DNA of 64,000 bases from Actinospineispora eucalypti (GTDB lineage: Bacteria; Actinomycetota; Actinomycetes; Mycobacteriales; Pseudonocardiaceae). Where the stretch lies: assembly GCA_014208095.1 (NCBI GenBank), contig JACHMT010000003.1:248001-312000 (forward strand), given 5' to 3'. Positions 12,101-24,100 of the stretch are shown one piece after another. Both the position numbers and the translations under genes were made by a program. Under the pieces are notes generated by a model. That model had not been told where the DNA came from. It worked only from the letters and a program-made list of their open reading frames with translations, and searched no databases. How positions within the stretch are numbered: the first letter of the stretch is position 1; the number at the start of each line of letters is the position of its first letter.

Positions 12101-15100
12101 TGGGCATGGGTACCGCGATGACCGTCGGCCAGGTCGGCGCCGAGTTCGGTTGGATCACCCGGTACGCCCCGTCGTCGGCTACCCGGCCGAACCCGAGCCA
12201 GTGGGACAACTTCGGCGGCTTCTCCCGGGATCCGTTCTCCCTCCGGGCGCCGTACTACCGGATCACCAACCCCGAGCCGATGTTCCCGATGCCCGGCCGC
12301 CAGGCCAGGTCGAACTGGCGCACCGGGCCGGAGATGACCGCCACGTACGGCGGCGGTTCCGGCGCGATCAACGCCAACGACCCCGGGAACGGCCGGAACA
12401 CCGGCGCCACCGACCCGGTGTTCGAGTACGTGCGCGCCTACCGGGCTCTGCACGGGGAAGACCCGCACCTGAGCTCCATCGCCGCCGAATTGACCAACCG
12501 GTCCCACATCCGGGTGAGCGAGGAGGACGTGGCGACGGCGCTCAACAACGCCGGTAACCCGGACTTCCAGGTCGCCCAGGACGGCACCGTGACGAACGGG
12601 CGCGGCGCGCGCACCGACGGGACGTTGGACCAGATCCGCTCGATGCTGGATGAGCCGGAGAGCTACAACGCGTTCGGCGGCTTCAAGTGGAACCGGTTCC
12701 GCGCCCCCAAGCCGCGGGGCGAGAGCCCCTTCGCCACCCCGGCGGAGCAGGGCCGGGCCGGCCAGAACCCGGTCGCCGAGACCCCGGCCGCGCCGGAGGG
12801 CGAGGTTCCCGGGACGGCCGCCGCCGGTGGCCCGGCCGTCGCCGCCAACACCCCCGGCTCACCGGCCCAGGCCCAGGGCGGCCAGAACCCGGCCGGTGCC
12901 GGCCAGGCCCAGCCGAACGGCGGCCAGGCCCAGGCGGGCGGCCCGGTCCCGGGCCAGACCACTGGTACGGCTTCGCCGCTGAACACCGGTACCGGCGCTG
13001 GCGCCTCGCAGGGCACCGGCTCCGGCGCCCAGCCGAACACCGGTGCCGGCCCGACGCAGAACACCGGTGCCGCCCCCGCGCCGGCCTCGGACGGCCCGGC
13101 TCGCGCCGGTGGCGCACCGCGCGCGACCGGCGGCGCCGACACCGGCGCTCCGGGCGCGGCGCCGAGGGGCGAGGCCAACGTCGGTGGCGATGTCCGCCCG
13201 GCCGGTGCTCGGCGCGACTTCACCGCCGCGGCCACCGAGCAGCACGGCATCCCGGGCGCCGGCAGTGCCCGCAGCTCGGACACCGGCCCCGGCACCGACT
13301 CCCTCGCTGCGGCGGCGAGCCCCGACTCGGCGCCCGCGCCCACCCCGGAGATCCCGCGTCCCCCTGGCGACACCGGCGCGGGCTCGGCCGACGGCGCGGC
13401 CGGAAGCGGCGGGCACTCGGGCTCCGGCGAGCTCAGCGGCCACGCCCCCGAGCGCCCCCAGTCCCCGAACCCGGGCAATGACCAGCAGAACCCGTGGGCG
13501 CCGCCGCGCGGCGCGGGCGGCCGGGAAGGCGCCACCACCCAGCGCGGCCACGACGACTCGGGCGGCGTCGGCCCCGAGCCGGAGCCCGGCAAGGGCGAGC
13601 TGGTCCCCGACGCACCCGAGACCGAGGTCCGCGCGCCCCAGGTGGACGGCGACAACCCGCACACCATGGAGCCCAGTACCAGCGGCACGGACATCCACGG
13701 CCCACCGGATCCCGCCGCGAACCCAACCACTACTTCTCACCACACCGGCGACACGTCACGGCCCGAAACCGCCGTGTCGGGCGCCGACACCACACCGCGG
13801 TCCACCCACGACGGGTCGCGGCCCACCACAGACCTCGAAAACGGACCCGCCGCCGCGGCCGACGAGGGCTCCCGGCCCCGGTCGTCCGAGGGCGACGAGG
13901 GTTCGCCGTACGGCACGCTCGACGGCGACGAGGGCGAACTGCCCTGGTCGTTCGAAGACGACGGCGCACCTTGGTGGTCCGACGGCGACGAGGGCTCCCC
14001 GCCCTGGTTGTCCGAGGGCGACGACAGCGCACCAATGCCGTACGCGCCGGATGGCGACTACGGCGCTCCGGTGCCGCACACGCCGGATGGCGACTACGGC
14101 CCGCTGCCGTACACGCCGCACGGCGACGACGGCGCTCCGATGCCGCACGTGGCCGAGGGGCCTTCGGCGACGCCCGCCGCGAAGCCCGCCGACCCCGGCG
14201 CCGCGCGGCTCGAGCGCGCGGAGGCTGCCGCTAAGACGGCCCGGGCGGCCCACATCAAGGCGCAGATCAACCGCAACCGCGCCCCGCGCGAGGAGCTGCC
14301 CAAGGCGGACGCGGCCCTCGAGCGAGCGAAATGGGACGAGATCGTCGCCGAACACGAACTCAAGATGGCGACCGAGTTCCAGGACGTGCAGGCCACGCTG
14401 GAGGCGGCCACGCTCTACCGCGAACGGTACGACGCGGGCAGGAACGAGAACGACGGCTACGACTTCGGCACTGTGGACGCGCTGCCCACCAAGAAGTTCG
14501 CCAAGCTGCCGGAAGAGGTCCGCTGCGCCTACGTCTGCGAGGTGCACAAGCGCACCACCGGCGAGGACCCGTACGAGGTGCAGACGGCCGGCGCGCTGAT
14601 GCTCAGCCGGAACAAGGCGACGGCGCGGGAGACCGTCACCTTCATCGGACAGATGAAGCGCATGCCCCAGGGCCTGGTGCTGGAGATGCTCACCGGTGAG
14701 GGCAAGACCCTGGTGGTGCGGCTGTCCGCGGGTATGCGGGTGCGCGCCGGCGAGAAGGTCGGTGTGGCCACGCACGCCCACCCGCTCGCCGAGAAGGCCT
14801 ACAACGACGCCCTGGCTTTCTTCACCGCGCTGCGGGCCAAGTCGGCACTGATCGAATCCGGCCCGGAGGTCAGCCGGGGCGAGGGCAGCGACACCACCCC
14901 GGACGGCTACCTGGCCTCCGAAAAGCGGCTGAAGAACCTGGAGGACGTCCAGGAAGCCGACGTGGTGTTCGGCTCGGCCCGTGACTGGGTGACCAGCTGG
15001 CAGCGCGGCCTGCGCAACAAGGCCGAGGCCATGCCCAAGCGGCACATGATCCTGGACGAGATCGACATGCTGGCCATCGACTGGGGGCGCACCGCCTACC

Positions 15101-18100
15101 TGCTGGGCACCGTGCTGCCGGGTTCCGCGCGGGACGCCACGGAGCTGATCGAGGCCGGCAAGCTGGCCGCGAAGCTGGAGGCGGGCGACTTCAGCCGCAC
15201 CCGCTGGACCAACCGGGCGTACATGACGGAGGAGCAGGCGCACAACTTCGCCAAGCGCATCGAGCTGGACCACGAGCTGACCCCGCAGCAGCGCGAGGAC
15301 CTCGCCGACTTCGTCGAGTCGAGGCGGCACCGGCTGGGCCGCGAGTTCGTGCTGGACGGCGACTTGGTGATCATCATCGAGCGGGACAGCGGGCAGCGGC
15401 AGAAGGGCCAGGTGTGGGAGCACCACCCGCTGCTGGAGGCGATGCACCTGAAGACGGTCAAGCCGGGCCTGCGCACCGTGTCGCGCAAGACGCTGTACCA
15501 GTTCCTCAAGGCGCAGCACTCCTACCAGGGCGTCACCGGCACCGCGAAGTCCTCCGCGCGGACGTTCGGGAAGGTCTACGGGCTGTTCGTGCGCAGCCTG
15601 CCCACCAACAAGCCCCGGCTGCTGCAGGAACTGGACCCCCGGTTCTTCGGCAACCAGCAGGACCTGTGGGACCAGGTCATCAAGGACATCAAGGAGCTGC
15701 ACGACGGGCGGGTGCCCCGGCCGTGGATCGTGGGCATCCGGGATGTGATCGACAGCATCGCGTTCTTCAACCAGTTGATCGAGGCCGGGGTGAAGAGTGC
15801 CCGGCTGGTCAACGCCGACACCCGCTTCGAGCTGAACGAGAAGGTGGCCACGGCGCGGGCCGGCGAGCCGTACTCGGTCACCGTGGTGACCGGCAAGATG
15901 GCCCGGGGCACTGACGTGCTGCTCGGCGGCGACTGGAGGTTCGGCCTGCCCGAAAACGCCTCGCTGCGGCTGCAGAAGCTGGCCAAGGCGCAGGCCGAGG
16001 AGGTGCTCAACTGGCTGGACAGCCAGGGCGGCGGGCACGTCGAGATGCTGAATATGTTCGGTTCCCGGCGGGCCTCGGAGCAGTTCGGCGGCCGGTTCGG
16101 CCGGCAGGGCCAACGCGGCAGCTGGCGGGAGTCCATTGGGCTGCACGACGAGGAACTGGTGATCCATGCGCCCGCCGCGCAGCTGGAGGAGCTGCAGGGC
16201 AAGTACCGCAACGGGGAGATCCCGTACAAGTCGGAGGACTGGTACGCCGCCAAGGCGCTCTACAAGAAGGCCCAGAGCAACGCCGACAAGCAGCGGCTGC
16301 GGGACCTGAAGAACACCCTGAAGTGGTTCAAGAAGCCGGCCAACGTCGTCTACCACACGACGACCAAGCAGGCGCCGAAGGAGGGCACCCCGGAGGCCGC
16401 CCGCGCCAAGGACATCAACGAGGCGGCGGCCCGGGCGCAGCGGGCGCACAACCAGCTGAAGGACACCCAGGCGGCGTACGCGGCGGCCAGCGCGCTGAAC
16501 GGGGGGTCGCTCGGCAACCTCGGCGACACCTGCACCGCCATGTGCGCCAAGCAGCAGGAGCTGACCGACGCGCTGCACGCCTACCGGGAGCTGGTGGACC
16601 CGGAGGGCGCCGCCGAAGCCGCCGCCGCCGCCGAGAAGGCCCGGACGGCCGACCCGGACGCCACGCCGGGCGACGGCCGCGAGCTGCGGCTGACCGTGGC
16701 CAAGGTGGTGGAGGCGCACAACCTGGCGCTCAGCGGCCACTACGACGAGGCGATCGCCCTGCTCGACGGCATCGGCACCGACGCCGAGCTGGTCGACACG
16801 ATCAGCAGGTCGGGCTGGGCCGGCGCGGACTGGGTCGCCCTGGAGGCGCTCAACGCCATCGCCACGGTGCGCGCCGTCGCGCTGATGGGCGCCACCCCGG
16901 GCGGCACCTCCGAGCACCCCGACTACGTGGCCGGCATGATGGACGACGAGAACGCCTTCTACCGGCTGGCTCACCTGGTGAACACGTTGCCGCCGGAATT
17001 GGCGATCACCGTCACCAGCAAGATGGAGGCCGAGGTCCGGGAGCTGCGCGAGCTGATCGCCCGCTCCGCCGACAGCTACCGCAACACCGCCGAGCTGATC
17101 GACCGGGGCGGCGTGGACCCGGCCACCATGATCGCCACCCTGGTGCTGGCCGGGCGCGCGCTGGACCAGGGCTACGAGGGCCTGCGCGCGTCGCTGCGGG
17201 ACGCCGGGTTGAGGCTGGCCCAGCTGGAAGAGTGGCAGCTGTACCTGCTGGTCAACTACGCCAAGGGGTACAGCATGGCGTCGCTGGCCAGCACCCTCGG
17301 CATCAGCCTCAGCGACGCCGAATGGCTGCTGGATGAGACGCTGCGCACGCTGTCCACCAGCAACGGCACCGGCCGGTCGGTGCTCACCGAGCACGTGGCC
17401 CGCACCCTGGTGCGCCGCGAAGTTGTCGACCAGAACGCCGAGGAGGCGTGGCTGGAGATCCACAGCCGGATGCTGGCGTACCGCAACGGGCTGCACCCGA
17501 TCGAGGCCGAGCTGTGGTGGAACCTGGAGGACAGCATCGAGTACCTGCTCGACGAGCTGCCCGAGTCGGTCACTGCGGACCAGGTCGACGAGCTGTACCG
17601 GCTGCTGATCAAGAACCGGATCACCACGGCGCACCAGGCCGAGGCGCTGAGCAGCACCGAGCTGACCCACCTCGGGTTCACCGACGAGCAGCGCAGCATG
17701 CTGTGGGACGCGCTGCGTGAGCTTGGCACGGCGGAGCGCGGGGCCGACTCCGGTCCGGCCCGGGGTCCGTCGGTGGACCGGGGCTACGCGCTGTTCAACA
17801 CGCTGAACTCCGCGTGGGGCCACCAGGAGCTGTTCGCGGCGTTCTCCCTGGCGCTGGGCATGCCGACGCTGCCCGGCCCGGTAATCGAGGCGCGGCTGGA
17901 GACGCTGCGCAACGCCCTGGGGCTGGACCGGCTGACCGAGCACGCGGACGGGGTGCGGCTGGAGGGTGCGCACGGGCCGCACTACCTGCCGGTGCTGCTG
18001 GCCTACGCGGGCATCGGTCCGGTGGTCATGCCGGGGCTGACCGACGACGCCCGGGACGCGGCCCTGCTGGCCCTGGACACGGTGACCACCCACCTGCGCG

Positions 18101-21100
18101 GCGCCCCCGCCCCGGCCCCCGGCACCCCGGGTACTCCGGGTGCGCCGGCCCTGGGCACGCCGGGCGCCCCGGGTGCGCCGACGCCCGGTACGCCCGGCAC
18201 ACCGACCCCGGGTACTCCGGGTGCGCCGGCGCCCGGCACGCCGACCCCGGGTGCGCCGACGCCGACGCCCGCGCCTGCCCCTGAGCCGGGTCGAGGTGGC
18301 GGCGGTTCCGGTGGCTCTGGCTCCGGCTCGCGCGGCGACCGGCGGCGCACGCTGATCCACGGCACCTGGGCGCTCGGCCTGATCACGGGCGGCGTGGCGG
18401 CCGGCGGCCTGCTGGCGGCCGGCCTGGCGATCAACGCGGCGGTGCTGTTCTTCGGTGTGGTCGCGGCCGCACTGGTCCTGCTGGTGATCCCGCCGATGCG
18501 GGGCGCCGCGTCGACCCGGGGCCCACCGAGCACCACCGTGCTACTCGCGGCGGTGCGCAACCTGCCGACCGCGATCGTCACCGGCGCGGTCTTCGCGCTG
18601 GTCTTCGGGGTGGCCCCGGCCGTGGTCGCGGCGACCCTCACGCTGATCGGGCACACCGTGCGCGCGCTGTTCGGCGCCACCGGCAGCCGCACGCTCGGCC
18701 ACTTCGCCGGCAGGCTGTTCGAGCTGCTCGGTCAGATCTCCATCCCGATCGTGGTGAAGGTGCTGATCGCCACCGACCTGGGCATGTACCTGCTCACCGG
18801 GCCTTCGCTGCCCGGCATGCGCTGGCTGTCCGCCGACCGGCTGGCGCACTGGCTCACCCTGAACGTCGACGAGTACGGCGCCCACGCCTGGTGGCAGGCG
18901 CTGACTAGCGGCTTCCTGCACGGCGGCACGCTGCACCTGGCCAGCAACCTGATCACCCTGACGATGATCGGCGGCCTCGCCGTCAAGCGGCTGGGCTGGC
19001 AGAAGTTCCTAGGTGCGTTCCTGGTCGGTATCGCCGGCGGCTCGCTGGCTACCGTGTGGCTCGCGCACCAAGGCGCCGGGTTCCTGCAGAACGGCAACTC
19101 ACTGGTCGGCGCCTCCGCCGGTGTGTTCGCGGTGCAGGGCGCGCTCGCGGTGACCGAGTTCCTGAACAACGAGCGCACCGCCACCTGGAAGCTGATCGCG
19201 GCCAACCTGGTATTCGGCTACCTGCTCAGCGCCCTCGGCGTGATGAACGTGTCGATCGCCGCGCACCTGGGCGGCCTGGCGGCCGGCGGCGGCCTGGCCT
19301 TCCTGCTGGCCAGCCTCCGCCCGGGCAGCGTGATGATCACCCGGAACACCCGCGGCGGCGGCGGCGCGCTGGGCGACGTCAACGCCGCCGAGGCCGCCGA
19401 GTTCGCCGCGCTGGTGCCGGCGCTGCTGTACCACGCGGCGCTGCCGGAGGAGCAGACGTTCCCGCACGGGCTGCTCCCCGGCGTCCCGCTGGTGCTGCTC
19501 GACCCGAAGCGGGCGCTCGAGCTGCTGCCCGCGCACCTGGCCGACCTGCCCGGCCGGTTGGAGCTGTTCACCTGGTGGCACGAGGTGCTCGCGCCGAACG
19601 GCAAGACGATCGCGTTCGCCCCGCGCTGGCGGGAACTGAACGAGCTGCCGCTGACCAGGGCCGACTGGGAGGCGATCGCCGGGCACGAGGGCGAGCACCT
19701 GCGGGAAGGCCGCTGGGCCGACCACGGCACCCACGCCGGCTTCGACGACCTCGCGCACCGGGCGGACAACGACCGGCTGCGCAAGCGGCTGGCCCGGGCC
19801 CGGGGCGAGCGGACCGGTGCCGAGCCCGCCCAGCCGAGCCAGGCCGGTTCCGAGCCCGCGCCGAGCGCCGGAGCGCCGAGTCTGACGCTGCGGACCGACG
19901 ACGGCCGCGAGATCACCGCGACCCCCGGACGGCCGCTGCACATCGGGCGCTGGCCGCTCGCCGACGTGAACATGAGCCACTCGGTGGTGTCCCGCCGGCA
20001 CGCCGTCATCGAGTTCGACGCCGACCGGGGCGCCTGGGTGCTGCACGACGCCGGTTCCACCAACGGCACCTACCTCGGCCGGGAGCGCGTCCGCCGGCCG
20101 GTCGAGCTGCGCAACGACATGACGATCGGCCTCGGGCGGCGTGGAGCAGCGGACCTCGTCGTCAGCATCACCGGTAGCGTCGAACCGGCCGGCGGGGTCG
20201 AATCGTCCGGCGAGCCCACAGCCCGGGCGGGCGACCCGTTCCGGCTGGTGTCCGACGAGCAAGGGCTGCCGACCTGGCTGGACCCGCTGTTGGGCGGCCG
20301 GTCGCCGAGCACCGGTCGGGTGGCGCGGGTCAAGGTCCGCGGCGGTTCCGGCTCCGGCTTCCTGTGGCAGGCCCAGGACGGCGTCGGCGTCGTGGTCACT
20401 AACCGGCACGTCGCCTACGACCCCGAGACCGGCCGCCAGCGCCCCGGTCTGATGGTGATGCTGCGGACCGCCGATCGCCGGATTACCGCAGTGCCGACGG
20501 TGCTGCCCGCCCCGTCGATGAGTGCGCTGCTGGCCGCGCTGGGCCTCGAAGGCCTCGCGGACGGGATCAGCGATGCCGCGTTCGTGAGCGGCGCCGCCGG
20601 GCTGGACGTCGCGGTGCTGTTGATCGAGCACCCGGGTTTGCCGAACGTCCCGGAGCCCCGGGTCGCCGGCTGGCCCGCGCACCGTACCCGCGGGTACGTG
20701 CAGGGCTACAGCACCCGGCCCGGCTCCGACGGCACCGGCGTGCGGACCAACGGCGACGTGCCGGTCGTCGGTCGGATCGTGGTGGGGGCACGCCGGGGCG
20801 AGGGCGCCTTCGACCTGGTGTTCCAGCGGCGCGGGTTCAGCGGTGGCGGCTCCGGTGGCCCGCTGTTCATTGAGGGCGACGGTGGGGATGCCCTGGTCGG
20901 CCTGGCGATCGGCCGTTACGGGCCGCGAGGCTCGGCGTTGGGCGTCGGGGTGCCGGCCGGCGCGGTCCGCGCCTTCGTCACCACCAGCGTCCGGCGCGGT
21001 GGCTTCGGTCTGCCGGGGCTCGGCGCGATGGTGGCCGGGGTGGCGCTGCTCGGCGCGGTGACGCTGGTGCTCGGACTGGTCGGTGGCGCGGGGCACCCGA

Positions 21101-24100
21101 TGCTGGCGATGACGCTGCCGTTCGGGCAGCGGCCGCAGGCCGAGCCGCATGACCAGGTCCGGATTCGGGAGATGACCCGTGACGACGGCCACGCGGTGGA
21201 AACGGTGTTCGCCGGCATGTCGCTGGCCAGCCGGTTCCGCCGCTTCGACGAGAACCTCCCGACGCTGACGCCGCAGGTGCGGCGGGAGCTGCTGAACATC
21301 GATGGCCGCCGTCGCGTGGCCCTGGTCGCCGAGGTGCCGGCCGGGGACGAGTGGCGGGCGATCGGGATCGTCCGGTTCGAGGCTGACAACGAGGAAACCG
21401 GCCAGGTCTTCTTCGAGGTCGTCGACGATCGCCACGGCATGGGCATAGGGACCAGCTTGGTGCGCGCCATGGTTGGGCGCCTCGCCGATCTCGGCTACAC
21501 GGAGTTCTACGGGCTGGTCCTGTCGAACAACGAAGCCACGATGGCGGTGGCCAGGCGGCTGTTCCCGGCGACGGCCCGGGAGCAGCGGCAGGGCAACGGC
21601 CTGCTGCGGGTGACCGTGCCGCTGCCTTCTCTCACGCGCGCCCCGACCCGCTGGCTGAACGGACTGCGGGCCGAGCCGACGCCGGACGGCGGGACCAGGC
21701 TGGTCAGCGCCGACGGGACGCCGGCGGTGCCCGGCGGGCTGAGCGGGTTCGTCGCGTCAATTCCCGGCTACCACGGCGTCGCGGAGGTCTCCCCCGAACT
21801 GGTTCAGGAGTACATGCGGTTTGCCCGCGCTCTGCCGGCCAAGCACGAGCCGTCCGTTCCGGCCGCCGGACCTGACACCTACCTGACCGGGATCGTCACG
21901 CCCGCGCGGCTCGGGGTCGGCGTGACCGAGACCAGGCCGGGGCTGCTCAAGGCGTTCCTCGACCAGGTCCGCTGGACCGGTGGGCGCAATCCGTTCACTT
22001 CCGCCGGGGCTGTTGTGGTCGCGCTGGCCGGCGGAGTGGCGCTGGCACTGGGACTGGTCGGTGGCGCGGGGCACCCGATGCTGGCGATGACGCTGCCGTT
22101 CGGGCAGCGGCCGGAGATCCCGGCCGGGGCGCCGGTGGTTCACCGGGTCACCTTCGAGGACGCCACCGCCACGATGCTGACCCTCGGGGCGACCGACACT
22201 TGGTCCGCCCAGCAGGCTCTGCGTCGGCTGGGACGGATCTTGTCGCGGGCGCGCGGCGAGACCGGGCTGCCGGTGCTGGCCGGCGCCCCGGAGACGGTCG
22301 TGGTCGTCGGCAGCCTCATGGGAGACCCGACCGTTGCATTCACCGCCCGGCACCCCGAGCACGCCCCGGACGGTGTGACCCTCGTCCCGGCCTACTGGGC
22401 GCGCACGATCAACGATCTGGTCGCGGCCAGACGGCTCGCCCCGGACTTCCCGGCGCGGCTGTTCGCCGACGCCGAGTTCGGGCAGGCTCCGGCGCTGCTG
22501 ACCGAGCTGACCGACGCGCTGCGCGCTCACCTGACCGCCGCGGTGCCGGCCGGGCGGCGCGCCGGGCTGGCCCAGTGGTCGGAGGAGGAGCTGGCGGAGT
22601 TCCTCGCCGTCCCCGACTACGCCGATCGGGTCCGGGCGATCTGGGCGGCGCAGGGCTTCGCCGGCCGGCCGACCCCGGTCGACGCCGCCGAGGCGGACCG
22701 GCTGGCCGCCGCCGGGTACGTGACGTACTACCGCGGCCTCAACGGGCCCAACGCCGAACAGCACGCCGAGCGGTTCCGCACCGGCGAGAAGCCCTTCGTC
22801 GGGCACGGTGACGTGCTGAGCGGCAGCGGCACCAACTTCACCACCAACCCGGACCGTGCCAGCGGGCTGTACACGAAGGACGAGGGCTCCGCCGAGCCCG
22901 GCACGGTTATCGTCGCCTACCTGCACCCGGACGCCGCCGAGATCCACTTCGACGACACCGAGGCGCTGCGCGCGGCCGACCTGCTCGCCCTCCCCCACAC
23001 CGCGGCCGCCGAGCTCATCGAGCACGACCTCGGCGTGTGGGCGACGCTGTACGGCTTCGACGCGATCACCAGCAGCGACCAGGCCGACACCAATCCGCTG
23101 TACGCCGGGCGCGACATCCTGCTGCAGAACCGCGCCGGGGCGTTGGTCAAGCGCGCCACGAACGGCGGTGCCGACGCCCTGACGGTGGGCATGGCGTTGG
23201 CGGGCGTGGCGCTGATCGGCGGGGCGTTGGCGCTGCTCGGTGGGGCGCACGCCGGGCCGGCGCTGGCCATGGCGTTGCCGTTCCGGATTCGGGAGATGAC
23301 CCAGCGGGACGGCCCGGCGATCGGGGAACTTTACCGCGGCATGTCCGAAGCCAGCCGGCGCAACTGGCTGCACCGCGACCGGCCCGTGGACGAGATCCAA
23401 GACCTGGCGTTGCACGTCGACGGGCAGAAGAACGTCGCGTGGGTGGCCGAGGCTCCCGACGGTGGTGCTGACCAGTGGCGGACGATCGGCATCGTCTGGT
23501 TCTGGGGGCGGACTCGGGTGGCCGGGTATGTCGAGATCGCCGTCGTGGACGACTGGCAGGGCGGAGGAGTGGGCACTGCCCTGTACCGCGAGCTGCGCGA
23601 GCGGCTGCCCCAGCTCGGTTTCGCGCGGATCAACGCCGACGTCCTCACCGGCAACGAAGCGTCACTGCGCCTGCAGCGCTCGATCTTCGCGAACACCCGC
23701 ATCGACTGGACCAACGACAAAGGTGTCTCCCGCGTCGTGTCCAGCCTCGACGACTTCGGTCTGGTCGACACCACCGGGCGCTCGGCCGCGCTGGAATTCC
23801 CCGAGTCGGGCAAGAAGATCAAACTGGAGCCCGGCCAGATCTACTCGATCGGGCGCGCATCGGACAACACTGTCCACATCCATGACTCGCCGCGGATCTC
23901 CCGCTGGCACGCGGAGATTCGCCATCTCGACGGCGCCGGGTGGGTCGTGCGCGACAAGGGATCCAAGTACGCCACCTACCTGAATGGCACGATCCTCGGG
24001 CGCGATGAACAGCGGCTGCTCCAGCCCGGTGACGGGATCGGCCTGGCCAGGATGCAGCGGCACGTCCGATTCCAGCTCGACAGCGGATCCGACCGCCGGC

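Noticed and set aside
18106..18345. Intrinsic terminator or stem-loop in the repetitive PGTPG-coding stretch
   Set aside because: Repetition is due to Pro/Gly codons; no T-tract and it lies inside the open frame.
148..18360. Very long antisense open frames, such as 148-7635 and 13756-18360 on the minus strand
   Set aside because: They mirror the GC-saturated third positions of the + strand gene. Their translations are low-complexity (Gly/Val/Arg/Leu-rich) with no family motifs, whereas the + frame shows many.
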